NCBI GenBank assembly: GCA_942493385.1
Contig: OW818699.1
Span: forward strand, 1,302,001-1,366,000
Direction: 5' to 3'
Source: UBA8389 sp942493385
GTDB lineage: Bacteria > Bacteroidota > Bacteroidia > Bacteroidales > UBA1402
DNA length: 64,000 nucleotides
The position numbers were made by a program, and so were the translations under genes. Position 1 is the stretch's first letter, and each line of letters opens with the position of its first letter. Shown piece by piece: positions 8,654 through 15,901 of the stretch. Under the pieces are notes generated by a model. It saw only the letters and a program-made list of their open reading frames with translations, searched no databases and was not told the DNA's origin.

Positions 8654-9243
8654 GCAAATACGCTTATTTAGTCCTGTTTGCCTTGATATGTTTTATTGGT
8701 GGATACTTTGCCAATAATCTAGGCAATAAGGCCACTACGGAGCAGGAAACATCGATACAAACCGAAATAGACAGCATTGGACAAGTTGTTTCGGTTAAAC
8801 TACGCACTGATACGCTCAAAATTACTCAATACAGGGAAAAGCTAGTACATGATACGGTTTATGTCGATTCGGTCCGCAATTTACCAACAACAAGCCAGGT
8901 CGAATACTTTTCTAATCAAACCGGCTCGGAATGTTCGCTAATTGCCGATACTACCGATGTGGGCGAACCTGATACGTCCGTTATTTGCCCAATTCTAGCG
9001 ATTCGGAACGCTAATATATTAATCGCTAAAGGGAAAGTTGCAGCAGAAAATGTCGATTCATTGCAGATTATCCTGGACGGTCGAGGGTTAATTATTTCGG
9101 ACTACTCAAAACAAGTTAAGGCAATGGATGAGTTGATCGGGATTAAAGACAGAAAGGCTGAATTATCCAGAAAAGAAGTGAAAAAATGGAAGCTTATTAG
9201 CGCGGGCGCAGTCGGGCTATTAATACTGAAACTATTTATTTAA
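8650..9243 (+). CDS. Membrane-anchored spanin-like / Rz-like protein
   Basis: A 197-residue protein with an N-terminal membrane helix (YLVLFALICFIGGYFA, about 5-20), a largely polar central region containing two Cys (about 99 and 113) and a C-terminal hydrophobic segment (LISAGAVGLLILKLFI). Rz-like inner-membrane spanins have one N-terminal membrane helix and a periplasmic helical stalk; here the extra hydrophobic C-terminus is unusual and could contact the second membrane. Its place as the last member of the lysis cassette fits outer-membrane disruption, but no family motif is decisive. Confidence 0.55.
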   Translation: MSKYAYLVLFALICFIGGYFANNLGNKATTEQETSIQTEIDSIGQVVSVKLRTDTLKITQYREKLVHDTVYVDSVRNLPTTSQVEYFSNQTGSECSLIADTTDVGEPDTSVICPILAIRNANILIAKGKVAAENVDSLQIILDGRGLIISDYSKQVKAMDELIGIKDRKAELSRKEVKKWKLISAGAVGLLILKLFI

Positions 9244-9253
9244 AAAAAACAAA

Positions 9254-10252
9254 ATGACCAACTACGATTTAGCTAGGGAGTATGTCAATAAATATTTAGA
9301 ACTTAATTCACAAAACGGGCATCAATATTCGAAGCGGTTCATTGCTACGGTTATGCACGAAGAAAACCCCGGAAAGTTTAGTAGTATCGAAATGGCAAGG
9401 GGTGCAGTTCGAGGCGTAACGGGATGCCATGGTAAAACAAGAGCAAAAGGCAAAGAAGAATTAAATAAAGCCTTTGCGCTTATGGAGTCGCCAGTAATTG
9501 AACTGATGAATCCCGAACCGTTTATAATCCCGAAACAATATAAAAAAGCACTATTTATTGCCGATTTACATTCTTTATTCTGTGACCAAAAGGCTCTAAA
9601 AATAGCAATAGAATACGGTATTGAAAGGAAATGCGATTGTGTAATAATTTTGGGCGACCTATGCGATTATTATCAACATTCAAGATTTTCAAAAAACCCC
9701 GATATAGTTCACAAATTTGAGGGCGAAAATGATTTAGTAAAGGATATTTTAGAATTGCTGCAAAGAACATTCGGAAAGGTCTTTGTAAAATTGGGAAACC
9801 ATGACGAGCGCAGGGAAAAGAAGATACATGAACTAGCCGCACAATTCGATAACTTAAAAGGACTTGAAAAATACGAAGATTGCTTCATGTTTGACCGTTC
9901 GACTGTGGAGTTTATCGAATCATACCGGATCATTAAGTTTGGCAAGCTGTTCGGAATGCACGGGCACGAATATCAAGGCGGTGGAGGGATTCATGTCGCT
10001 TATAATCGGGGCGGTAAGGCAATGGACAATCTACTATCTGCACACTCACATATTGCCCAGACCAATATTAGAAAGCGAATTGATGGAAGCGTAGTGATTT
10101 CGGCCACATTAGGATGCCTATGTATTCTAAACGCAGCATATAATCCACTAAATAATTGGACCCGCGGTTTTGCCGTAGCGGAACGCTTCGAGGATGGTCG
10201 ATTCAGACTAGACAACCGAATAATTATAGATTCAGAAAGCTACCCAGTATAA
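9254..10252 (+). CDS. Calcineurin-like metallophosphoesterase with HTH-type N-terminal domain
   Basis: The C-terminal 230 residues carry the dinuclear metal motifs of the calcineurin-like family in order: IADLH (about 101-105), GDLCD (about 133), GNHDE (about 180), MHGH (about 236) and SAHSH (about 261; usually GHTH). The first 90 residues form a separate domain with a basic helical pattern (FIATVMHEENPGKFSSIEMARGAVRG), similar to the small DNA- or nucleic-acid-binding domains that precede phage replication and nuclease proteins. Substrate is unknown; a phosphodiesterase acting on nucleic acid or nucleotides is plausible. It lies between the lysis genes and the integrase, where lysogenic-conversion genes often sit. 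Confidence 0.82.
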   Translation: MTNYDLAREYVNKYLELNSQNGHQYSKRFIATVMHEENPGKFSSIEMARGAVRGVTGCHGKTRAKGKEELNKAFALMESPVIELMNPEPFIIPKQYKKALFIADLHSLFCDQKALKIAIEYGIERKCDCVIILGDLCDYYQHSRFSKNPDIVHKFEGENDLVKDILELLQRTFGKVFVKLGNHDERREKKIHELAAQFDNLKGLEKYEDCFMFDRSTVEFIESYRIIKFGKLFGMHGHEYQGGGGIHVAYNRGGKAMDNLLSAHSHIAQTNIRKRIDGSVVISATLGCLCILNAAYNPLNNWTRGFAVAERFEDGRFRLDNRIIIDSESYPV

Positions 10253-10279
10253 GTTTTGTTTTGTTTTCAGTTTTTTTTG

Positions 10280-10309
10280 ATGCCCTTTCGTTGTGAAACG
10301 CGGGGGCAT
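10280..10309. terminator. Hairpin between convergent phosphoesterase and integrase genes
   Basis: An ATGCCC / GGGCAT stem with an inner TTTC / GAAA pairing spans the gap between the two converging genes and touches the integrase stop codon. No clean T-run follows on either strand, so termination is a guess from position. Confidence 0.35.
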
Positions 10310-11472
10310 TACTTTATATGATCCAATACTTTCCTAATCGCTTCATCCGCTTTTTTGCGATTGCGTCTTATATAAATATCGGTTTCAGTCTTTTTACCGT
10401 GCCCCAGGATCATTTTAATAGTATCGTCTGGAATATCTAAATCAGCCGCAATAGTAGCTAGCGTGTGTCTTGCATAATAGTAAGTCAGTTTTGGGCATCC
10501 TATTTCTTTTCCAATTTTTGATAAACGCACATTAAGCCGCTTTCTAAACAGAGTATAATCCGAATGTCTTTCACTCCAGGTCAATAGTTTTTTTTCTCCT
10601 TTGTATTTTTCAATCAAGCTTAAAGCTTCAGCCGGTATTTCGATACTGTACAATCTGCCCGTTTTTGCCCGATTAAACGAAATACGCCCGTTTTGGATTG
10701 ATTCTATTCGTAATAAATCGACGATATTTATCCCGGATAAGTAAAAAGATAGCATAAAACAGTCTGCCGACTCTTTTAAGTTTTCGCGCTTACCAACTTT
10801 CCAGGCTGTATCTCTGATTGCTTTAAGTTGGTCCGTAGTTAGATCCCGGTGTTCGGTTTCTATTGTTTCAATTCGATAACCGCGAAATGGATATATTGCA
10901 AGACTTACCGCTCCATCGTCTATTGCATCATTAAACACAGCACGAAGGTTTCGCAGATGAATGGATCTTCCGTTTGCTGATTTAGACGTTTTAGATAGAT
11001 GCTTAACCCATTCTTTAAGCCAGGTCTTATTTATCTGGTCAAATGTCAATTTGTCCGGATCTTCATAATCCTTTATTCTATTCAGTGTGGATTGGTATAT
11101 TTCCCGCGTTTTAGGATTTGTTAGACCATCCATATACTTTTTAAACCTACTACCCACCGAAACGATACGGGGCGATTGTGGGCCGTATTGAAGATACTCG
11201 CGTATTTGTGCCGATGATAATGTTCGAAGCGTACCAGAACGCCCCAATTCGGTAAGACGTTGCTTTGTTTCGTATAGGATGGTATCAATACGTTCGTTTG
11301 TTGCTCGGTTGATTTTAATCGGGTAAATAAGATTATCAATATAGTTTTCGGGCAAAACGTAAACATCAAGTGGAATATATATCGTTCTGGGGCAATTAAC
11401 ACGGATTTTCAAAGGGGCGGTTTTGTCCTTTCTTAATCGTCGGGTATCCAGGTATAAATTAATCGTTGCCAT
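10309..11472 (-). CDS. Tyrosine recombinase / prophage integrase
   Basis: A 387-residue integrase with an N-terminal arm-binding beta region (about 1-80), a SAM-like core-binding domain (about 105-195) and the C-terminal catalytic domain. Catalytic residues visible are Arg335 in YYARHTLAT, His358 in ILGHGKKT and nucleophile Tyr367 in DIYIRR. The first catalytic Arg is absent: the usual GLR is GIN (Asn249), the same class of change reported for Bacteroides IntDOT-type enzymes. The gene faces inward with its start toward tRNA-Pro, so the enzyme probably integrates the element at that tRNA's 3' end. Confidence 0.93.
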   Translation of the reverse strand: MATINLYLDTRRLRKDKTAPLKIRVNCPRTIYIPLDVYVLPENYIDNLIYPIKINRATNERIDTILYETKQRLTELGRSGTLRTLSSAQIREYLQYGPQSPRIVSVGSRFKKYMDGLTNPKTREIYQSTLNRIKDYEDPDKLTFDQINKTWLKEWVKHLSKTSKSANGRSIHLRNLRAVFNDAIDDGAVSLAIYPFRGYRIETIETEHRDLTTDQLKAIRDTAWKVGKRENLKESADCFMLSFYLSGINIVDLLRIESIQNGRISFNRAKTGRLYSIEIPAEALSLIEKYKGEKKLLTWSERHSDYTLFRKRLNVRLSKIGKEIGCPKLTYYYARHTLATIAADLDIPDDTIKMILGHGKKTETDIYIRRNRKKADEAIRKVLDHIK

Positions 11473-11540
11473 TTGCAGTAAATTTGCAGTAAATATGGTG
11501 CAAAATAGTATGTAAATAGTGCAAAATAGTGCAAAACATA
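11473..11540. repeat. Short direct repeats upstream of the integrase
   Basis: Two repeat sets lie between the integrase start and tRNA-Pro: tandem TTTGCAGTAAA units at about 11473-11494, and GTGCAAAATAGT-type units beginning near 11499, 11519 and 11530 (the last is shorter, GTGCAAAA). Placement between int and the attachment tRNA suits integrase arm-type or excisionase binding sites, or int autoregulation. Role inferred. Confidence 0.5.
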
Positions 11541-11560
11541 TTGAATTTAGATGAATTGCA

Positions 11561-11610
11561 AGTAAAAAAAAGCACTGACAACCCTTTTTTATAAATTGAT
11601 TATCAGTGCT
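11561..11610 (-). terminator. Rho-independent terminator downstream of tRNA-Pro
   Basis: Reading the minus strand, AGCACTGA (11610-11603) pairs with TCAGTGCT (11578-11571) across a 24-base loop and is followed by seven T (11570-11564). It lies directly after the tRNA and would end tRNA transcription before the integrase promoter region. Because it lies on the phage side of the tRNA, it may have been supplied by the element. Confidence 0.7.
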
Positions 11611-11620
11611 TTGCGTTTTG

Positions 11621-11696
11621 TCGGGGTGACTAGATTCGAACTAGCGACCACCCGCCCCCCAGACGGGTACTCTAAACCGGGCTGAGCTACACCCCG
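11621..11696 (-). tRNA. tRNA-Pro (anticodon GGG)
   Basis: The minus strand folds as a cloverleaf: acceptor CGGGGTG paired with CACCCCG plus discriminator A, D-arm GCTC/GAGT, anticodon stem CCCGT/GCGGG with loop CTGGGGG giving anticodon GGG, and T-arm with the GTTCGAATC loop. CCA is not encoded, as usual in this phylum. The 3' half faces the integrase, making it the probable attachment site of the prophage; the T-arm/acceptor sequence is the expected crossover region. A strong promoter lies upstream at 11711-11742. Confidence 0.95.
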
Positions 11697-11710
11697 TGCT
11701 AAATGCGGTG

Positions 11711-11742
11711 CAAAAGTAGGAATTTATTGGGGTTTCGCCAAA
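11711..11742 (-). promoter_or_regulatory. Promoter of tRNA-Pro
   Basis: On the minus strand a -33 TTTG (11742-11739) is followed after 20 bases by TACTTTTG (11718-11711), matching the Bacteroidota TTTG / TAnnTTTG consensus, 15 bases before the tRNA 5' end. Confidence 0.75.
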
Positions 11743-11786
11743 TCTGAGCAATGGTTTTTTGTAAAAAAGGGGGAAGTGGCTGAACC

Positions 11787-13427
11787 TCAGTAGGTGAATC
11801 CAAGCTTGGTCAGACCGGCTTGGACATCCGAATTGCTCATGAAAAGATTCCAAAGTAAACCGGTGCGGTAGTTTTCAATCATTACCACGATTGGACCTTG
11901 GTCAATGGCAAGGTAGGAGTCGGCGTACCAATCTTTACTGAGGCTGAAGGCGTCCTTGAAGCCATACGTACCCCATATTTTATCCCCCAGCGTGTAGTAA
12001 AAGTAGTGGAGGGCGGCCATGCTCTCAACAGGCGTATAGGGGAAAGAAGAAAGGGCCGCTGTGGGAGCGATGACGCCGACATCGTGGTTTGGTGAGGATG
12101 CCGTGTAACCGTTGGGAATGTCACTGGCGGTAAGGCCCCAGCATTTGGCACCATAACCGTAGTTTACCTGAGGATTTGCAACACAATAGGCTTGATTGAT
12201 GTGGGCATGTGCCTGATTTTGTGTGAAATAATTGGCATACGTGTCGGATAGGTTACGTGGATCCAATCCAAGGAAGCTGTAGTGCGTGAAAAATAACGGT
12301 CCGCCTTTGGCTTCACCCAAAGGCAGTGTGATGCCGTAATAACTGTTGCCATTGCGAATGTTTCCGTTTGCAGCCCAGCCGTTGGTGTAGACCGTTTTGG
12401 TAATGGAATGTGTTGGTGATGAGGCAGCAAGGACGTAGACGATGAGACCCTCGTTCCAGCCGCTGACTGGCATGTTCATAACCCAACCCTTGGTAGGAGA
12501 CCAGTGCCAGTAAAGTTTATCCTGTCCGTTTTGCTGAAACCATGTCCATTCGACGTTTTCCCAAAGGGTTTGGATCTTCTGGCAAAGTGCTTTTTCGGAG
12601 GTGTTTCCGTTTTTGAAATATGCTTGGACGGTAAGCAAGCCTTGGAATAAGAAGGCGGTTTCAACCAAGTCGGCTCCGTCGTCGTTGGTTGAAAATGCTT
12701 GGGTTTTGCCGGTAGTGCCGTTCATCCAGTGGGGGAATACGCCATGATATTTGTCGGTGCTGCTGAGGCTTAAGAAATTGACGATGGTGTCCAGCCTTCC
12801 GAAACCTTGTGTGCGGGTTATAAAGCCGCGTTCTATGCCAGTAAGCAAGGCCATGAGGCCGAAACCTGAACCGCCTGAAGTCACCGTTTCGCCAGAGCCG
12901 AGTCGCTCGCGGGCTAGGCCGCTGACTGGGTGGCCGTATTTCCAGAAATAATCGAAGGTGCGGCGTTGAACCAGGGTGAGAAGTTCGTTGTCGGAGATCA
13001 CTGGGAATTTTGGTGTGGTGTCCATGACGGTAGTGAACTTCCAGAAATAAGGATATTGAATATTGATACCAAGGTTGTTGCCTGAAAGGAGCGTGAGCGT
13101 ATAGGGTGTGAAGTAAGTTAATGAATTGCCAATTCGGAAAGTCAATGTATGTGCATCGCTGCTTTTTAATTGCTGGATGTCTGGGGCGGAACCACCGTTG
13201 AAACTGAGCTTGGTTGGATCCCATTGGTCGAGTTGGATGGTGGAAGAAAATCGGATGCTGATGACTACGGAATCGGTCGAAATGTCGAAAGTGGGATAAC
13301 CCGAACTCACATACTTTCCGTTGATGGTGAACGATTCGATAGTGGCATCGGCTGGAGTGATGATTTCTTCCCCTTTGCAGCCTATCCCGAACAGGATAAT
13401 CAGAAACAACCAAAATAGCTTTTTCAT
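11787..13427 (-). CDS. GH144-type glucoamylase-family lipoprotein (endo-beta-1,2-glucanase candidate), second copy
   Basis: A 546-residue lipoprotein (LIILFGIGC lipobox near residue 17) with an N-terminal Ig-like domain (about 25-135) and a C-terminal putative glucoamylase domain as found in GH144 endo-beta-1,2-glucanases. Shared family segments are ARERLGSGETVTSGGSGFG (about 174-192), a DDGADLVETAFLFQGLL block, FTHYSFLGLDPR and a C-terminal IDQGPIVVMIENYRTGLLW. It is the last gene of the polysaccharide operon and is clearly related to the enzyme at 18905-20443, which has a different N-terminal domain. It likely acts at the cell surface or periplasmic face on beta-1,2-glucan. Substrate is inferred from family and neighbours. 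Confidence 0.82.
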   Translation of the reverse strand: MKKLFWLFLIILFGIGCKGEEIITPADATIESFTINGKYVSSGYPTFDISTDSVVISIRFSSTIQLDQWDPTKLSFNGGSAPDIQQLKSSDAHTLTFRIGNSLTYFTPYTLTLLSGNNLGINIQYPYFWKFTTVMDTTPKFPVISDNELLTLVQRRTFDYFWKYGHPVSGLARERLGSGETVTSGGSGFGLMALLTGIERGFITRTQGFGRLDTIVNFLSLSSTDKYHGVFPHWMNGTTGKTQAFSTNDDGADLVETAFLFQGLLTVQAYFKNGNTSEKALCQKIQTLWENVEWTWFQQNGQDKLYWHWSPTKGWVMNMPVSGWNEGLIVYVLAASSPTHSITKTVYTNGWAANGNIRNGNSYYGITLPLGEAKGGPLFFTHYSFLGLDPRNLSDTYANYFTQNQAHAHINQAYCVANPQVNYGYGAKCWGLTASDIPNGYTASSPNHDVGVIAPTAALSSFPYTPVESMAALHYFYYTLGDKIWGTYGFKDAFSLSKDWYADSYLAIDQGPIVVMIENYRTGLLWNLFMSNSDVQAGLTKLGFTY

Positions 13428-13444
13428 GTTACAGTGTTAAACGA

Positions 13445-13472
13445 TTGGGGCCAACCCGAAGGTCAGCCCCAA
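13445..13472 (-). promoter_or_regulatory. Intercistronic hairpin with UUCG tetraloop
   Basis: On the mRNA (minus) strand a 12-bp stem, UUGGGGCUGACC with GGUUGGCCCCAA (two G-U pairs), is closed by C(UUCG)G, an exceptionally stable tetraloop. No U-run follows, so it is more likely an mRNA-stabilising or processing element between the LamG and GH144 genes than a terminator. A TACTTTTG box at 13477-13470 overlaps it and could be a weak internal promoter. Confidence 0.6.
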
Positions 13473-13493
13473 AAGTAGGTTATTTTTTAAAAA

Positions 13494-14354
13494 CTACAGC
13501 ATTTGAGAAACTTCAGCATCATACAATGCTTTTACATCAGTGGCATTTAGAGCCTTGTCGTATACGCGGAGTTCATCCAGGTTGCCAAGGAACCAACCCA
13601 TCCAATTATCGGTTAAACCACCTTCGGATTTCGTACGCCATGCACCAATGTTGATCACGTCTGCATTGACAAAATTCAGGTTTCCTAATGCTTCACCTGC
13701 ACCACTTGCTTTGCGATCTTCTACACCTGCGTTTGTAGCGACCTTAATACCATCTTTGTAGATCATGTATTTGGAAGTAGCGCCATCGTATTCGAAAACG
13801 AGGTGCATCCATTGGTTTACCTGGAACATCGAATTGGAATAACCCACACCTTGACCTGACCATTCTACGCCACTTTTAAGGAAGAATGCTTTTAGTTGGA
13901 GGGAGTCTGAAGTACTGCTCAAACGGTTAAGAGCCAATGTCATGTTGCCCCAGTATAAATCATCAGACTTGCCAATTTGGAAGAAGATGGGTTCTGGATC
14001 GCCTGTTACCAACGGAGATCTGAACCACATGGCGACAGAGAAGGAAGTCAGCGATTTAAGTTTACTGTTCGTAGGAAGTGTATACAACAGGCGTGCTTCG
14101 TTAGCACCTTGATAGGCTTTGCCTCGGCGACCAGTAACGTAGGTTACATTGGGTTGGGCAGTCGGAGTCAGGTTGGCAATGGTTTCCGTTGCATTGTCGT
14201 TAAATGGGAAATAAGCGACCAAGCTGGTGGTGGCAATGGTAGAAGGATCAACTTTGTCGGTTGTCGAACCTTCAGTGTCGCAGGAAGTCAGGTAAAAACC
14301 AGTCATCAGAGCTGTTCCCAGAAACAGGATTTGAAAGAAATTTTTCTTTTTCAT
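13494..14354 (-). CDS. LamG-like jellyroll lipoprotein, surface glycan-binding candidate
   Basis: A 286-residue lipoprotein (signal peptide ending MTGFYLTSC, Cys about 25) followed by one LamG/concanavalin-like domain. Typical elements are LVAYFPFNDNATE (about 46-58), SFSVAMWFRSPL, WMHLVFEYDG, MIYKDGIKVATN and the final GNLDELRVYDKALNATDVKALYD. In SusCD loci such a lipoprotein encoded just after SusD usually serves as an extra surface glycan-binding protein; a hydrolytic role is less likely because no catalytic motif is seen. It lies 50 bases after susD and 66 bases before the second GH144 gene, in the same operon. Confidence 0.82.
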   Translation of the reverse strand: MKKKNFFQILFLGTALMTGFYLTSCDTEGSTTDKVDPSTIATTSLVAYFPFNDNATETIANLTPTAQPNVTYVTGRRGKAYQGANEARLLYTLPTNSKLKSLTSFSVAMWFRSPLVTGDPEPIFFQIGKSDDLYWGNMTLALNRLSSTSDSLQLKAFFLKSGVEWSGQGVGYSNSMFQVNQWMHLVFEYDGATSKYMIYKDGIKVATNAGVEDRKASGAGEALGNLNFVNADVINIGAWRTKSEGGLTDNWMGWFLGNLDELRVYDKALNATDVKALYDAEVSQML

Positions 14355-14404
14355 TTTGTTGTTTTTTTTAAGTTGGACATTAAGGAAAATATAAGGGTTA
14401 AAAA

Positions 14405-15889
14405 TTAATTGTAGTTTGGATTCTGCACTAGATTCGTGTTCAGCTGCATTTGAGTGGCCGGAATCGGAAACACGTTGTTTTTGCTGCCGTTGTAACCAAG
14501 CGATGACAGTACCGAAGTTGCTCTGTTTGACCGGACTAGATCAAAGAAGCGATCTTCTTCCATGGCCAGTTCAGCCCTTCGTTCGTCCCAGACAGCTTCA
14601 ATGCTGAGAAATCCAAGGGCAGGCAGGCTCACTCTTTTCCGTACTTCGTTGAGTGCGGACAAACCGGTATGACCACTGGTTGTATAACTGGTTGCCCCGT
14701 TTACATACGCTTCGGCATACATCAACAAAATATCGGCATAGCGTAATATTCGGACGTTGTGTTCAAAACCATAGCCGTTGTAGTTCCAGATATTGAGGGC
14801 GGAAGGCGTATACACTTTGCCGTTGTACACCGGATTGGTACAATTGTTCTTGATACTGTCTCCTTCTGGCGTCTTGGTGCCACGGTACAAAAGCGTGGCG
14901 GCTGCCCGTATGGAATCGTTTCGGCCGGTAAAGAATTGGATCAGGTCGTTGCTCGGTGTGCAGAAGCCCCAGCCTTGCAGATTGGAAGGCGTGTTCGACC
15001 GCGGACCCTGCATGAAGGCATATTCCATATACGTCATGTCTCCGGAAGAACGTCCCAAGGTAGAGCTTTGTATTTCAAAAAGCGATTCTTTGGTATTTTC
15101 ACCGTCAACCGAGAATACTTCCCGATAATTCTCCAGCAAGCCAAAACGGCCAGAGGCCATGATGCGGTCGGTCAATACGGCTACTGAATCCCATTCGTTC
15201 TGGTACATGTGCACTTTGGCTTTTAATCCCATGGCCGTATATTTGGTAATGCGGCCTGCCCAGTCCTTGGAGTAGGAAGCGGGTAGTACTTCGATGGCTT
15301 CTTGCAAATCCTTTTCGATGAAATCGTACAATGCGCTGGTTGAAGCCTGCGGTTGAGCGGCCAATTGCTCGGCAGTCATGGTGGAGTCAATGATGGGCAC
15401 CTTGCCAAACAAGCGAGTCAGGTTGAAATAGGCATATGCCCGAATGGTTTTGGCTTCGCCTTCACATTGGCGGGTATAGGCTTTGCTGTCTTCGTTGAGC
15501 AGGGCGGCTTCGAACAACGGCATTTCCTGAATGGCGTTGTTGGCAGCACTGATCACGTTGTAATAGCCTGACCATAGGCCACTTATCAGCCCGTTGGTTG
15601 GGGTGTAGGTGAAATTGTCAATTTGTTGCATTTCGGGATTATCACCGGGGGAACTGCCTTTATCGGCGTTGTCCGACGAGATTTCGAAAGCGCCGATGTA
15701 GGCAAATGCATGTGCATTGCCATCCCTCAAGGAAGCATAAGCTGCACTGACGGGCAGGAAGATGTTTTCTGATTTGGTGTGATCCATTCCGGTGGAAGGA
15801 ATGGTTCCTTCAGGACGAATGTCAAGGAAATCCTGACAACCTGAGAATAACAGCAAACCTAGCAGCAAAGAAGTTATGGAAGTTTTCAT
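14405..15889 (-). CDS. SusD/RagB-family nutrient-binding outer-membrane lipoprotein
   Basis: A 494-residue SusD homologue: lipoprotein signal LLGLLLFSGC (Cys about 18) then DFLDIRPEG, TPR-like helices and the C-terminal SusD core with RILRYADILLMYAEA and WDERRAELAMEEDRFFDLVR, both diagnostic for the RagB/SusD family. SusD proteins cap the SusC barrel from outside and capture oligosaccharide. It follows susC by 12 bases. Specificity for beta-1,2-glucan oligosaccharides is inferred from the adjoining GH144 and GH3 enzymes. Confidence 0.95.
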   Translation of the reverse strand: MKTSITSLLLGLLLFSGCQDFLDIRPEGTIPSTGMDHTKSENIFLPVSAAYASLRDGNAHAFAYIGAFEISSDNADKGSSPGDNPEMQQIDNFTYTPTNGLISGLWSGYYNVISAANNAIQEMPLFEAALLNEDSKAYTRQCEGEAKTIRAYAYFNLTRLFGKVPIIDSTMTAEQLAAQPQASTSALYDFIEKDLQEAIEVLPASYSKDWAGRITKYTAMGLKAKVHMYQNEWDSVAVLTDRIMASGRFGLLENYREVFSVDGENTKESLFEIQSSTLGRSSGDMTYMEYAFMQGPRSNTPSNLQGWGFCTPSNDLIQFFTGRNDSIRAAATLLYRGTKTPEGDSIKNNCTNPVYNGKVYTPSALNIWNYNGYGFEHNVRILRYADILLMYAEAYVNGATSYTTSGHTGLSALNEVRKRVSLPALGFLSIEAVWDERRAELAMEEDRFFDLVRSNRATSVLSSLGYNGSKNNVFPIPATQMQLNTNLVQNPNYN

Positions 15890-15901
15890 AGTCCTTTTAT
15901 A

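Larger units (their letters stand above)
1..11620. mobile_element. Prophage with contractile tail, right end only
   Basis: Genes from the left edge to the integrase form a phage late block in the order spike, gpW/gp25, gpJ, gpI, fibre, receptor-binding protein, lysis genes, then an oppositely oriented tyrosine integrase ending against tRNA-Pro. Baseplate proteins of the J, I and W families are typical of P2- and Mu-like myophages. Head, sheath, tube and replication genes are absent, so they must lie left of the window. The right boundary is placed at the 3' end of tRNA-Pro (11621) by inference; the matching left attachment site is not visible. No gene in this part is broken, so the element could be intact, or it could be a tail-derived particle. 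The window cannot settle which. Confidence 0.88.

Noticed and set aside
11743..11786. Possible terminator of the glucan operon between the last GH144 gene and tRNA-Pro
   Set aside because: Only a TTTTTT/AAAAAA pairing with a 2-base loop is present, too weak and AT-only to call.
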